Shown: positions 1-8,647, numbered from the stretch's first letter. The stretch is 64,000 bases of DNA from Hippea maritima DSM 10411 (GCF_000194135.1 NC_015318.1:186001-250000); one strand, 5' to 3'. Notes: generated by a model from the letters alone, not told the origin. Made by a program: numbers and translations.

Positions 1-1062
1 TATAGACCAGGTTGTGGCGGTTGAACCCACTATGGAGACAAAAAGCGGGAATATGCATTTTCTTTTTCTATATATGAGGAACAAAATTATGGACATAGCT
101 GTAATAACAATTATTGTTTTTTTATTTCCAAACATGGTTATAAACAGCATTATCTTTACAACCGATACATTTCTGAAATGATAAATAAGATTTGAAAACA
201 TGATGTCGAATTTATATAGCATGTTTTTGTGAATGATTTCTGATGTTGTTTCTATAAATAGGGAAAATAGGTATACAAAACTTAATGATAAAATTGTGAG
301 CGGCAAGCCGTTGAATCTTTCTAGGGTTAGCCTGGAATTTAAAAAACCAAACAACTTTGGGTATTTGTCTATTAGCCTTAATATGTCTGAATTTGTTTTT
401 AAATAATTCCAGATCGATTTTTGGAGGGCGAGTATGTAAGAACCATATTTTACAAAGAAAAATTTAAATGCATACAAGACAGCAAATATAAAGAATATGA
501 TTGCAATGACTATTGTTATTCTTCCCAACCACGCCTTGGCAAGATTTATAGAGCTGCCAAACAAGTACCCAGCAGAAAGAAACTCAAAGCTCCACGCTAT
601 AGCACCTATAACATCCCAAAATAGGAATTTAGTTAGTTTTGTATCCATGCTTCCGGCTATAAAAGGGAATGTTTCTTTAAGTCCTGGTATCAACCTTCCG
701 ATGGAGAGGCTTCGAGCTCCATACGAATCGAAGAATCTTTTGCCTTTTTCCAGGTGACTCTTTTTCAAAAACCACTTTTCTTTTACAATCCAAGATTTAC
801 CATACTTTTTTCCAAGTTTATAGTTTATATAGTCTCCAAGTACAGCAGATGAGACGGTGAATGCCATTAAATAGAGAAAATTGTAATATCCCGCTGCACT
901 TAAGGCGCCGAATATTAACACGATAGTTGAGCCTGGTATAAAAAGCCCTATAACCAAAATTGTTTCAAGTAGTGTGGCTAAGGCAGCAATCCAATAACCC
1001 AAGATGCCTAAATGGACTACATAAGGTACTATGTAGTTGTTGAATATCTCTGTTAAATGCAT
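1..1062 (-). CDS. DedA family / PAP2 phosphatase fusion, 3' end beyond window
   Basis: The frame stays open from the ATG at 1062 to the window edge (354 codons). Residues 1-200 read as a DedA (SNARE-associated) membrane protein, with GLFIPGSTIVL near residue 37 and GRLIPGLKETFPFIAGS near 120, followed by membrane helices. From about residue 230 a second hydrophobic region begins and leads to GSTATTWSI. That resembles the helix just before the KxxxxxxRP motif of PAP2 lipid phosphatases, whose catalytic part would lie outside the window. DedA proteins act in undecaprenyl-phosphate or phospholipid translocation and PAP2 domains dephosphorylate lipid pyrophosphates, so a role in lipid-carrier recycling is inferred. 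A GGAGG lies upstream of the start. DedA is certain; the PAP2 half is likely. Confidence 0.85.
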   Translation of the reverse strand, partial: MHLTEIFNNYIVPYVVHLGILGYWIAALATLLETILVIGLFIPGSTIVLIFGALSAAGYYNFLYLMAFTVSSAVLGDYINYKLGKKYGKSWIVKEKWFLKKSHLEKGKRFFDSYGARSLSIGRLIPGLKETFPFIAGSMDTKLTKFLFWDVIGAIAWSFEFLSAGYLFGSSINLAKAWLGRITIVIAIIFFIFAVLYAFKFFFVKYGSYILALQKSIWNYLKTNSDILRLIDKYPKLFGFLNSRLTLERFNGLPLTILSLSFVYLFSLFIETTSEIIHKNMLYKFDIMFSNLIYHFRNVSVVKIMLFITMFGNKKTIIVITAMSIILFLIYRKRKCIFPLFVSIVGSTATTWSI

Positions 1063-1104
1063 AAAACTCTCATTCCTCCAAACTTAATTATTTTGATACA
1101 TTTC

Positions 1105-1761
1105 CTACTTTGTTATAAAATTAAAATATGTTTGAACACTTTTAAATAAGAAATAAAACGAAATCACGATTAAAAAAATGCCAAATGCTTTGTTTATTTT
1201 ATGCTCTGTTTTATAGGTTAGAATTTTACCAATTTTATTTATAAGCAAAGCCATGCTTATTAAATATGAGACAATGCCGACTCCGGCAGATAGAAGAAAG
1301 GCAATAGAATATGGAGTTTTGATACTTTCCATGATGTTTATGTCTTTCAAAAACTCAAAACAAAACAGCCACCAAAAAACTATTGGCGGGTTCGTTATAG
1401 CAATAAGTAAACCTATGAAAAAAGATGTGTGTATCTTAAATAATTTTGCCTTTTTGATATTGTTTTCAGTGTATCTGTTGCTATAGATTAAGGTATAAAG
1501 TCCTAGAATGATTAGTATAATTCCCCCTATAAATAAAAATAATGCCTCGATTTCTTTGTCGGCTAAAAAGGGGGCTATGCCAAAAATAGCTATAAAACCG
1601 TATATTAAATCAGATATGGTTGAACCTAAAGCTACCATGATTGATTCTTTTACATAGCCAGATATTGATCTTTTGGCCATTTCTATTTGTATTGGTCCTA
1701 TAGGTATAGCTGTGATTAGCCCTATAATGTATGAACTGAAAAGCAGTAGAATAAATTCCAT
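1105..1761 (-). CDS. LysE/RhtB-type amino-acid exporter
   Basis: The 218-residue protein is almost entirely hydrophobic with about six membrane segments. The N-terminus has GLITAIPIGPIQIEMAKRS, matching the conserved GP-x-E-type opening of LysE family translocators, and a second conserved stretch ITNPPIVFWW lies near residue 120. Proteins of this family export amino acids or related small metabolites across the inner membrane; the substrate cannot be read from sequence. The gene lies between the DedA fusion and a methyltransferase gene on the same strand, with short gaps that allow co-transcription. The Shine-Dalgarno site is weak. Confidence 0.85.
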   Translation of the reverse strand: MEFILLLFSSYIIGLITAIPIGPIQIEMAKRSISGYVKESIMVALGSTISDLIYGFIAIFGIAPFLADKEIEALFLFIGGIILIILGLYTLIYSNRYTENNIKKAKLFKIHTSFFIGLLIAITNPPIVFWWLFCFEFLKDINIMESIKTPYSIAFLLSAGVGIVSYLISMALLINKIGKILTYKTEHKINKAFGIFLIVISFYFLFKSVQTYFNFITK

Positions 1762-1813
1762 CTTTTAGGTTTTTTCCTTAATTTATTTTTGTTTGTTCTC
1801 TGTTGATGAATCT

Positions 1814-2392
1814 TTATTTTATACATTTTATTATAACAGCAGGAGGCAGATTTAGCCATACAGGTTTTGATGTTCTTACTACTCTAAATTGCTTGTGCAG
1901 TATGCTTCTAAATCTACTTTGACTGGGAAAAATAAAGGTGTGTAAATATGAATATGTTATAAATATTCCGTTGGGTCTTAGTATTCTATGGATTAAATTT
2001 AATAATTTACTTTGAGTGGATAAGCTGAATACTGCCCATGGGAGAGATGATATTATGATATCTATCTTATTAATGGAGTGCTGTTTCATATGTTTTTCGA
2101 CATTTTCTACAGAGTCATTTATTACAATAACTTCCGGGTATTTACGTTTTACTATTTCTGTGAAGTTTTTATTGATGTCAAAGGCGACAAGCATTGCATC
2201 TTTTTTGATGTTTGAAATTATACTTTTTGTTATTGCTCCACTTCCACAGCCGAATTCAAATACAATCTTGCTGTTTTTAGGGTTGATTTCTTTGGTTATT
2301 GCGGAAGATAGGAATTTAGAAGAAGGTGTTATTGAGCTTACGGCTATGGGGTGAAATAGAAATTGTTTTAAGAATTTTACAAATTCTTGCAT
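1814..2392 (-). CDS. SAM-dependent methyltransferase, phospholipid N-methyltransferase-like
   Basis: This is a 192-residue class I methyltransferase. Motif I is VFEFGCGSGAITKSI at residues 44-58, the acidic end of strand 2 is AFDINK, and motif IV is IISSLPWAVFS. The N-terminal FLFHPIAVSSITPSSKFLS resembles the opening of PmtA-like phospholipid N-methyltransferases and rRNA dimethylase relatives, which place a hydrophobic helix before the Rossmann fold. A role in headgroup methylation of phosphatidylethanolamine is plausible but the substrate is inferred. The start has a strong AGAGGAGA site upstream. It is the first gene of a likely three-gene minus-strand unit with LysE and DedA-PAP2. Confidence 0.75.
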   Translation of the reverse strand: MQEFVKFLKQFLFHPIAVSSITPSSKFLSSAITKEINPKNSKIVFEFGCGSGAITKSIISNIKKDAMLVAFDINKNFTEIVKRKYPEVIVINDSVENVEKHMKQHSINKIDIIISSLPWAVFSLSTQSKLLNLIHRILRPNGIFITYSYLHTFIFPSQSRFRSILHKQFRVVRTSKPVWLNLPPAVIIKCIK

Positions 2393-2706
2393 TCATCATC
2401 TCCTCTAAAAACTTTTTAATTATAGAGCTTTATTATTAAGCCAATATTTCTTGAAGATTAATAATTTGTAATTATTTTGCTTGGGCCTAATCCGGGATGC
2501 TTGTTTAGATAGTTAAATAAAGGTGTATCCTATAAACGTTTTCTGAGGTCTTAATGTTTTTATTTAAATGAAAAGTGGCTTATTTTTTGATATAAAATAT
2601 AACTGGGTGGAAAGGTGAAGCTACAAGGTAAGAAATTGATTTGTCTAAGATTTTATCTGATTTATACTTCTTGGTTTTTCTTCTGAAATATTAAGGGATG
2701 GTAGAA
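2393..2706. other. Divergent intergenic region
   Basis: This 314-bp AT-rich gap separates the methyltransferase unit (minus) from the pyrophosphatase gene (plus) and must carry both promoters. I see several AT-rich -10-like hexamers but no pair with a good -35 at normal spacing, and no convincing ORF, RNA fold or long repeat. Confidence 0.5.
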
Positions 2707-4365
2707 ATGGAAATGGTTTATGTAATAGGTCACAGGAATCCCGATACAGATGCAATATGCTCAGCTATCGCTTATGCTAAACTAAAAAACACTATAGACA
2801 AAAACAAAACATACATACCCGCACGATGCGGCAATCTAAACAAACAAACCAAATTTGTTCTGAATAGGGCAAGCGTTGAACCTCCCGTTCTTTTAAACGA
2901 CATCTATCCAAAAGTAGCAGATATTATGACCAAACCGCCCATAGCCCTAAACACTGATGCGCCGTTATTCAAGGTAATGCAAACAATCAAAGAGAAAGGT
3001 ATAAGGCTAATACCTATAGTTGACCACGACGATAAACTTCTTGGTATAATCAGTGTTTTTGAGTTAACAGATTTCTTTATCTCAGACAGAATAGACAAAA
3101 AACCCAAATACCTTTTTGACCTTGATAACTTCAAAGAGGTGCTTGGGGGCTATTTCATCAAAAGAAAAAAGGAAAAAACATTTAAAGGACAGATAATAAT
3201 AGGTGCTATGCCGTTTGAAAAATTCAAAGACTATGCAAAAGATTTAACCCCCAAGGAGACCGTCCTCATAGTGGGCAAAAGAACAAAAATACTGAACTAT
3301 GCTATAGAAAATCAATTCAGATGCATCGTTCTAACGGCCATAGATTCAAAGGAAGATCTAAAGGATATCAACTTCGATAATTTTGAAGGTAGTGTGTTTG
3401 TCTCCCCTTTCGATACAGCCCAGACTGCAAGAAGACTAACCCTGAGCTCCCCTGCATCATCTGTTTTAAATAAAGATGTCAAAACAATAAAAGAAACCGA
3501 TTATCTATCCTCAGCAAGAGACCTTCTCAACCAGACAGCTTATAGGGGTTTGCCCGTTGTGAACGATCAAGGAAAGCTTGTTGGAATCATAACAAGGTCG
3601 GACATAATCAAGAGTTTCGCCAATAAAGTGATACTGGTTGACCATAACGAGATGGCTCAGGCTGTAAACGGGATAGAAACCGCAGAGATCTTGGAAATCA
3701 TAGACCACCACAGGCTTGGAACAATAAAAACAACCTACCCTATCTTTTTCTATAGCAAACCGTTGGGCAGCAGCTGCAGTCTTGTATATCAGTTATACAA
3801 ATACCACAATATAGAGCCTGATAGCCAAACGGCTTTGTTGATGTTAAGTGGTTTGTTATCCGATACGGTTATTTTAAAATCACCCACAACAACAGATGAG
3901 GACATAAAAATAGCCAAAGAACTATCAGAGCTATCCAGTGTTAACTTAGAAGAATACGGCAGGGAAATGTTTGAAAGCACAGGGACGATTAACTCCAAAT
4001 CAGCAGATGAAATCGTAAAGACCGACTTTAAGATATACGACGAGTTCGGTGTCAGGTTTGGCATAGGGCAGGCAGAGACAGTTAATTTAGAGATTCTGCC
4101 CAAAAAGAGAAGCGAGATTTTTGAAGAGCTTGAGAAAATAAGAAAGGGTAAACAATTGGATTGGGCTATGCTGCTTATCAGTGATATAATAACTTCCAAC
4201 AGCTTGCTATTTACAACAGAGTTTGAGTGTGAAACATTATTACCCTATGAGAAAAAGGATAAAAATGAATATTTTTTACCGAATGTATTATCCAGAAAAA
4301 AGCAATTGTTGCCAATAATTTTATCGGTCCTTGAACAATTTAAAGATGAAGACAAAAGGGGTTAA
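2707..4365 (+). CDS. Putative manganese-dependent inorganic pyrophosphatase with CBS and DRTGG domains
   Basis: Family II (DHH) pyrophosphatase, hydrolysing pyrophosphate to phosphate in the cytoplasm. From the ATG at 2707 the protein has 552 residues and places His9, Asp13 and Asp15 (GHRNPDTDA) exactly where family II enzymes bind metal. AAGGGATGG upstream fits this start better than the ATG at 2698. A CBS motif (about 60-125), a DRTGG-like region (about 140-240) and a second CBS motif (about 250-310) are inserted before the DHH signature IIDHHRLG and the DHHA2 domain, which ends with SRKKQ. In studied CBS-PPases adenine nucleotides and diadenosine polyphosphates tune activity, so similar control is inferred here. 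Confidence 0.93.
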   Translation: MEMVYVIGHRNPDTDAICSAIAYAKLKNTIDKNKTYIPARCGNLNKQTKFVLNRASVEPPVLLNDIYPKVADIMTKPPIALNTDAPLFKVMQTIKEKGIRLIPIVDHDDKLLGIISVFELTDFFISDRIDKKPKYLFDLDNFKEVLGGYFIKRKKEKTFKGQIIIGAMPFEKFKDYAKDLTPKETVLIVGKRTKILNYAIENQFRCIVLTAIDSKEDLKDINFDNFEGSVFVSPFDTAQTARRLTLSSPASSVLNKDVKTIKETDYLSSARDLLNQTAYRGLPVVNDQGKLVGIITRSDIIKSFANKVILVDHNEMAQAVNGIETAEILEIIDHHRLGTIKTTYPIFFYSKPLGSSCSLVYQLYKYHNIEPDSQTALLMLSGLLSDTVILKSPTTTDEDIKIAKELSELSSVNLEEYGREMFESTGTINSKSADEIVKTDFKIYDEFGVRFGIGQAETVNLEILPKKRSEIFEELEKIRKGKQLDWAMLLISDIITSNSLLFTTEFECETLLPYEKKDKNEYFLPNVLSRKKQLLPIILSVLEQFKDEDKRG

Positions 4366-4562
4366 GAGTCTGGACTGCTATTGTGAGAATCACTTGTATA
4401 ATCATAATCAGCGTAGGGCTCAGCCCCAGAATAGGAATCCGAACTGGTTAAATGGCTCTCATGAGAATTTGCATTTTTCAATATAAACTTAAAGACTCTA
4501 AGAAAAACAAAGAAAAACAAGATAAAAACAGCTAAAATAAAGGCAACCGCCATGAAACCCAT
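4362..4562 (-). CDS. Small single-pass membrane protein with Ser/Asp/Tyr-rich tail
   Basis: A 66-residue protein I do not recognise. Residues 1-28 form one strongly hydrophobic helix with Phe/Val-rich content, followed by a short basic stretch (RVFKFILK) and a low-complexity acidic tail rich in Ser, Asp, Tyr and His. The basic residues after the helix suggest the tail is cytoplasmic. The gene is supported by an excellent AAGGAGG site five bases before its ATG. It is convergent with the pyrophosphatase gene and the two share the 4-bp TTAA at 4362-4365 as overlapping stop codons. Function is unknown. Confidence 0.65.
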   Translation of the reverse strand: MGFMAVAFILAVFILFFFVFLRVFKFILKNANSHESHLTSSDSYSGAEPYADYDYTSDSHNSSPDS

Positions 4563-4747
4563 ACCAGCCTCCTTATGTTTAATTTAATAATTAAACCATA
4601 CTTTAATGTTACCATCAAATATTTTTCTACCCTTATATCCCCCACTTTTTATTTTAAACGTCCTCAGGTATCACCCTTACTTGTTTGAGGTTATAAGTAT
4701 GTCTAAATTTGGCTGCCGGGGCATTTTGTATTGACACAGCATTTTTT

Positions 4748-4776
4748 TATTGAATTCTCAATCATTTTGTGATAAT
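4748..4776 (+). promoter_or_regulatory. Possible promoter of the tRNA pair
   Basis: TATTGA at 4748-4753 and GATAAT at 4771-4776 are separated by 17 bases and preceded by TG before the -10 (TGTGATAAT). They lie 14 bases before tRNA-Pro. The -35 is weak; a TTGACA about 16 bases further upstream has no well-placed -10. Confidence 0.4.
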
Positions 4777-4790
4777 AATTTTGGCGCAGT

Positions 4791-4868
4791 CGGGGTGTAG
4801 CGCAGTTTGGTTAGCGCACCTGCCTTGGGAGCAGGGGGTCGGTGGTTCAAGTCCACTCACCCCGACCA
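4791..4868 (+). tRNA. tRNA-Pro (TGG)
   Basis: Full cloverleaf with acceptor stem CGGGGTG/CACCCCG, anticodon stem CCTGC/GCAGG around the loop CTTGGGA (anticodon TGG), a T arm containing GGTTCAAGTCC, and encoded CCA at 4866-4868. It heads a two-tRNA unit. Confidence 0.95.
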
Positions 4869-4876
4869 TTCGTTGT

Positions 4877-4953
<77 letters not shown>

Positions 4954-4970
4954 GTAAAAGCCTGTTATGA

Positions 4971-5007
4971 AGCCAGTCTTGAGAGCAACCTCAAGATTGG
5001 CTTTTTT
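4971..5007 (+). terminator. Rho-independent terminator of the tRNA unit
   Basis: Stem AGCCAGTCTTGAG (4971-4983) pairs with CTCAAGATTGGCT (4990-5002) with one G-T pair and loop AGCAAC, followed by a run of Ts. It ends the Pro-Arg tRNA transcript. Confidence 0.9.
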
Positions 5008-5259
5008 AATTTTCCTGATTAGTTCACTAAAAGCGAAGGTAACGACTCCAAAGATAGACCGGGGTGTTTTCTTTTTCTTTACACTTCCTTTTTTTAATCT
5101 TTTTATTTCTCATTCTCTAAAATATATCCCCCTTTCCGCACTCAAACCTCTATCTTATTTGACCAAACCCAAATGCACAGAGTAAAAGAATGAAAAGGGT
5201 CTTAGAATAAACGGAACAGAAAATGCTTACATCTCCCTCTAAAAAGAGGGGGTATTTAA
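5008..5259. other. Spacer between tRNA terminator and IS1634-type transposase
   Basis: Together with the terminator this makes a 306-bp gene-free stretch after tRNA-Arg. It holds the probable left end of the IS1634-type element (CCCTTTCCGCAC near 5129-5140) and, at 5235-5250, a CCCTCT-AAAA-AGAGGG hairpin that covers the transposase Shine-Dalgarno site. I see no coding sequence in it. Confidence 0.5.
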
Positions 5260-5819
5260 ATGTTACAACAAAAAGCAGTTATCAAGAACATGGATCACTT
5301 AGGACTAATAGCTGGTATGATAGACGAACTAAAGATAGCAGAAACCATAGATGATGAAATACCATCATCAAGCAAATCAAAGAACCTAAGCTATGGCGAA
5401 GCAACAAAGGCAATGATCCTTAACGGTCTTGGTTATGTCAACAAGCAACTCTACCTAACTCCTCTCTTCTTCAAAGACAAACCACTAAAGAGATTATTCG
5501 GAAGGGATGTTGACTTCCCTTGGTTCAACGATGATGCACTTGGTAGAACATTAGATAAGCTCTTTGAATACGGCGTAAGTGAACTGTATGAAAAGATAGC
5601 AAGCAGGGCACTCAAAATACTGAACCTTACACCCTCTACCATACACTTAGACAGCACAAGCTTTCATCTTGACGGTAAGTATCCAAACCAAAAGACGAAA
5701 GAAGAAAAAGAAAAAGAAAAAGGAAAAGTAAAAGAAAGAAATGGAAAAGAAGAAAAGGGAAATAACAGTGAAGGAAAATGGGGAAAAGGAGGAAAAGAAG
5801 AAGAGTATGAGCCAACCCC
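5260..5819 (+). pseudogene. IS1634-type transposase, N-terminal fragment
   Basis: The first 187 residues of an IS4-superfamily (IS1634-like) transposase. The N-terminal domain runs to about residue 120 (it includes LFGRDVDFPWFNDDALGRTLDKL), and the first catalytic Asp lies in IHLDSTSFHLDG. Residues from about 140 to 183 form an unusual Lys/Glu/Gly-rich low-complexity stretch between the first catalytic block and EYEPTP, longer and more charged than I would expect for the family. The reading frame is broken at 5819 by the IS256-type insertion, and the open frame to 5910 is only read-through into that element. AGAGGGGG gives a strong ribosome site. Confidence 0.88.
5812..5819 (+). repeat. Left copy of 8-bp target duplication (CCAACCCC)
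   Basis: CCAACCCC directly abuts the left end of the IS256-type element and is repeated exactly at 7199-7206. Eight bases is a usual IS256-family duplication length. Confidence 0.9.
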
Positions 5820-7198
5820 GAGACATCCCCTAATTTTTGTGTCTCTCTCATCATACCAAATCCCTCCTCACTCTTCAACTCCCTTCCCAAACTTAGCAAC
5901 AAACATCTGATTCAGTTCATATCTTTTAGCCTTAATCAGAGGATTAACATTCCAGGTTTTGTGTAATTTATCTGTTGCAATGAAAAGGGCAACATTTAGG
6001 ATATCCATGGACTGGAAGAACCCTCCTTTCTTTAGCCTTTGTTTTTCAAAGGATGAATGTACAGATTCAACAGTGTTTGTTGAATTGATGTACTTTCTTA
6101 TTACCTCAGGGTACTTTAAGAAGGCAAGGAGTTCTTCTTTTCTTGAGTCTAAATATTTGGTGTAGGTCTTGTATTGGTCTTTGAATCTGTCAATTATCTC
6201 TGTTTTGAAAATCTCTATCCCTTTTTCAAAGGTATCACAGGAGTATTTAATCTCCTTGAGCTTTTTGTTCACATATGAGGCATCCTCCTTTTTCATATGC
6301 TTGTATACGTTTCTTGATGCATGAACTGTGCATTTCTGAATATCCGAGTAAGGAAAGAAGGCTCTTATTGCCTCTGAGATTCCGTTGAAATCATCACAGA
6401 TGAACATTAAGACCCTTTTCATTCCCCTGTTGATTAAATCCTGGAATACTTCCATCCAGGTGGATCTGTTCTCACTACCAAAGAATGAGTAATATCCAAG
6501 GAGTGTTTTTTGAGCATTTGTGTCTATCCCTACAACAGTGTAAACGACAGCTCTCTTTACCCTTTTATCCTTTTCATCCTTTACCATACAGTGATAGGCG
6601 TCTATGTATAGAAAATAGTAGTTTTCCTGAAGTTCTTTGGATTTAAATTCAAGCATCTGTGTCTTTATGTATTCAAATATCTCATCGTATGCTTTTTCAC
6701 TAAAATCCAGTCCTCTCAATTTCATCTTGTGCACGATTTCCTGTTTTGAGTCTCCATTGATTAGGAAGGAGAAGATTAAATCCTCAAAGCTTTCATCATA
6801 CCTTTGATATTTGGGAGGGAGAAGATGAGAGCGGAAGTTTCCGCTCCTTGTTCTTGGGACATCCAAATTCAGTTTACCAAGGCCTGTGTTTAGGCTCCTT
6901 TTGTAGGTTCCATTGCCTTTGTCTTCTGGGTTCTCAAGTAAGTACTCGTATCTTTCCTTACCCATTATCTCAATAAGTAGTCCTTCCATTAGGGTGGCCA
7001 GTTTATTCTTTCCGTATTCATCCAACTCCTTTACTACATCCATATCCATGTTTGAGATTATCTCCTTAAGCATCTTTCTGTTCATCTCTTAAAGCTCCTC
7101 CATACTTAGCCTAATTTCAGAGTTCATTAGAACAGTTCATTAAACCCCACTCCATTTTAGTAGGTTTGTGGGGGAGACACAAAAATATTTTAAGTCCC
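5820..7198 (-). mobile_element. IS256-family (Mutator-type) insertion sequence, intact
   Basis: The element is 1,379 bp and flanked by exact CCAACCCC duplications. Its ends share the inner inverted repeat ATTTTTGTGTCTC (left 5833-5845; right as its complement), with more diverged outermost bases (left GAGAC..., right GGGAC...). It carries one full-length transposase gene on the minus strand, opposite to the host IS. Removing the element and one duplication rejoins the IS1634-type transposase in frame. Confidence 0.92.
5868..7085 (-). CDS. IS256-family transposase
   Basis: A 405-residue Mutator-type DDE transposase of normal length with no visible break. The catalytic blocks are present: first Asp in YFLYIDAYHCMV, second Asp in MFICDDFNGISEA, and the Glu in NSTNTVESVHSSFEKQR. 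The family signature region around the second Asp is followed by CTVHASRNVYKHM. It catalyses cut or copy movement of the surrounding element. It reads opposite to the interrupted transposase and its last codons lie inside the left end of the element. Confidence 0.95.
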   Translation of the reverse strand: MNRKMLKEIISNMDMDVVKELDEYGKNKLATLMEGLLIEIMGKERYEYLLENPEDKGNGTYKRSLNTGLGKLNLDVPRTRSGNFRSHLLPPKYQRYDESFEDLIFSFLINGDSKQEIVHKMKLRGLDFSEKAYDEIFEYIKTQMLEFKSKELQENYYFLYIDAYHCMVKDEKDKRVKRAVVYTVVGIDTNAQKTLLGYYSFFGSENRSTWMEVFQDLINRGMKRVLMFICDDFNGISEAIRAFFPYSDIQKCTVHASRNVYKHMKKEDASYVNKKLKEIKYSCDTFEKGIEIFKTEIIDRFKDQYKTYTKYLDSRKEELLAFLKYPEVIRKYINSTNTVESVHSSFEKQRLKKGGFFQSMDILNVALFIATDKLHKTWNVNPLIKAKRYELNQMFVAKFGKGVEE

Positions 7199-7206
7199 CC
7201 AACCCC
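7199..7206 (+). repeat. Right copy of 8-bp target duplication (CCAACCCC)
   Basis: Exact match of 5812-5819, directly after the right end of the IS256-type element. Confidence 0.9.
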
Positions 7207-8395
7207 AGTCTTTATCACCCAGGGATACAGCAGAGACCACCATCCAGAGCTCAATCAGGTGGTTTTAAATCTTATAGTAGAACACAAAGCAGGCATTCCC
7301 ATATGGATGAAGCCTGCAGATGGTAATAAAATAGATACACAGGCATTTGCCAATATAGTAAAGGAGCATATTAACTCTTTAAAGAATGCTAATAATACAA
7401 AGACAAAGGTGATAGCCGATGCAGCCCTCTTTAGTTCTAAAACAATGGAAGAGTTTAAGAAAAACAACATGCTTTTCATCTCAAGGGTTCCATCGAAACT
7501 AAAACAGGCAAAAGAGATACTCAAAAACCACAATGAAGAGGAATTTATTCAGCTTGATGAGAACTATCAGGCTATCCAGTACACAGTAGATTATGAAGGA
7601 ATGAAACAACAGTGGGTTTTATACAAAAGCAGTTATGCTAAATCAAGAGGGGACAAAACGATAAAGAAAGAGTATCAAGAAAAAGAAAAACAGGAAACAA
7701 AACTCATTGAGAAATTACAAAAGAGAGCATTTTTCTGTGAAGCTGATGCAAGAAAAGCATTTGAAGAAAAAACAAAGAAGTTAGAATGCATAATGATATC
7801 AGAGGCTAAACTCATATCAAAGCCCAAATACAAAACAAGAGGACGACCAAAACCAAATGCTAAACCAGACCACTATGAATACTACTGGATTATAGAGACC
7901 AAGCCAAATGAAGAATACCTAAAACAAAAACAGAACCAAAAGAGTGGCCTTTTTATCCTTGCAACCAATGATATGACACTGTCTGCCAAGGAACTGCTTG
8001 ATGAGTATAAATCTCAACAGAGAATAGAAAGGGGCTTTAGGTTCTTAAAATCACCAGAGTTTTTAAGCGATGCCATGTTTCTAAAGAACCCAAAACGCAT
8101 TGAAGCAATGCTTATGATAATGACACTCTCTTTGCTTGTCTATTCTGCCTTGGAATACAGAATAAGAAGTGAGCTTAAAAATCAAAACAAATCCTTTCCC
8201 AATCAACTTGGCAAACCCATTCAGAATCCCACTGCAAGATGGGTGTTTGAGAACTTCTTTGCTATACATCTACTCTTACTTAATGGGCAAGAGCAGATTG
8301 TTGGGTTGGAAAACAAGCATAGGCTGATATTGGAACTATTGGGTAGTAATTATATGGGGTTTTATGGTATAAATGGAGAAAGAGGTGCGGAATGA
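7207..8395 (+). pseudogene. IS1634-type transposase, C-terminal fragment
   Basis: The continuation of the transposase cut at 5819. It opens with VFITQGYSRDHHPELNQV, which carries the conserved metal-binding block after the first Asp, includes VIADAALFSSKTMEEFK (second Asp region) and ends with RIERGFRFLKSPEFLSDAMFLKNPKRIEAM, the Glu-x6-Lys signature of IS4-type enzymes. Joined with 5260-5819 it would give a protein of about 582 residues. An in-frame ATG at 7166 lies inside the IS256-type element and is not the natural start. Apart from the insertion no stop or frameshift is seen, so precise excision would restore the gene. Confidence 0.88.
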
Positions 8396-8647
8396 GGGAA
8401 AAGAGGAAATCTAAAGTGTTTTTCGAGAGGTGCTTATGAACGATTTACACAGAGATTTTAACAGAACCAGTAGGGTAGGTATAGCACAAAGGTTAAATAA
8501 ATTGCCAAAGATTTCTTGTTATTATAGACTTAAAAAAACAGTAAAAAACGGTGTTTTTGCTTCAGTCATCCAATTGTCTTGAACCGCTTTTGTGCGCCGT
8601 TTGGGTTTTTGCAAGCCGGATCTTAAAGAGGGGTTTTCAATTTTGCA
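8396..8647. other. Gap after the IS1634-type element
   Basis: A 252-bp stretch between the element and the glycosyltransferase gene. A short open frame (8436-8582, 48 codons, starting MNDLHRDFNRTSRVG) follows a good GAGAGGTG site but matches no family I know and may be chance or a remnant. GAGGGG near 8628 lies about 16 bases before the GTG start of the next gene. No promoter stands out. Confidence 0.35.

Larger units (their letters stand above)
5129..8398 (+). mobile_element. IS1634-family-like insertion sequence, interrupted by an IS256-family element
   Basis: The core is a transposase gene cut into two parts (5260-5819 and 7207-8395). Outer ends are tentative: CCCTTTCCGCACTC near 5129 and, on the opposite strand ending at 8398, CCCTCATTCCGCACC share the block TTCCGCAC as a weak inverted repeat. 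I could not find a convincing target duplication outside them, so the boundaries may be off by several bases. The element landed about 170 bp after tRNA-Arg. Confidence 0.6.

Noticed and set aside
3789-4199. 136-codon minus-strand frame inside the pyrophosphatase gene
   Set aside because: It is rich in Ser, Leu and Ile as expected for a reverse shadow; the plus-strand frame has full family motifs.
5820-5910. C-terminal extension of the 5' transposase fragment
   Set aside because: The frame past 5819 reads into the IS256-type element, so these residues are an artefact of the insertion and not part of the family.
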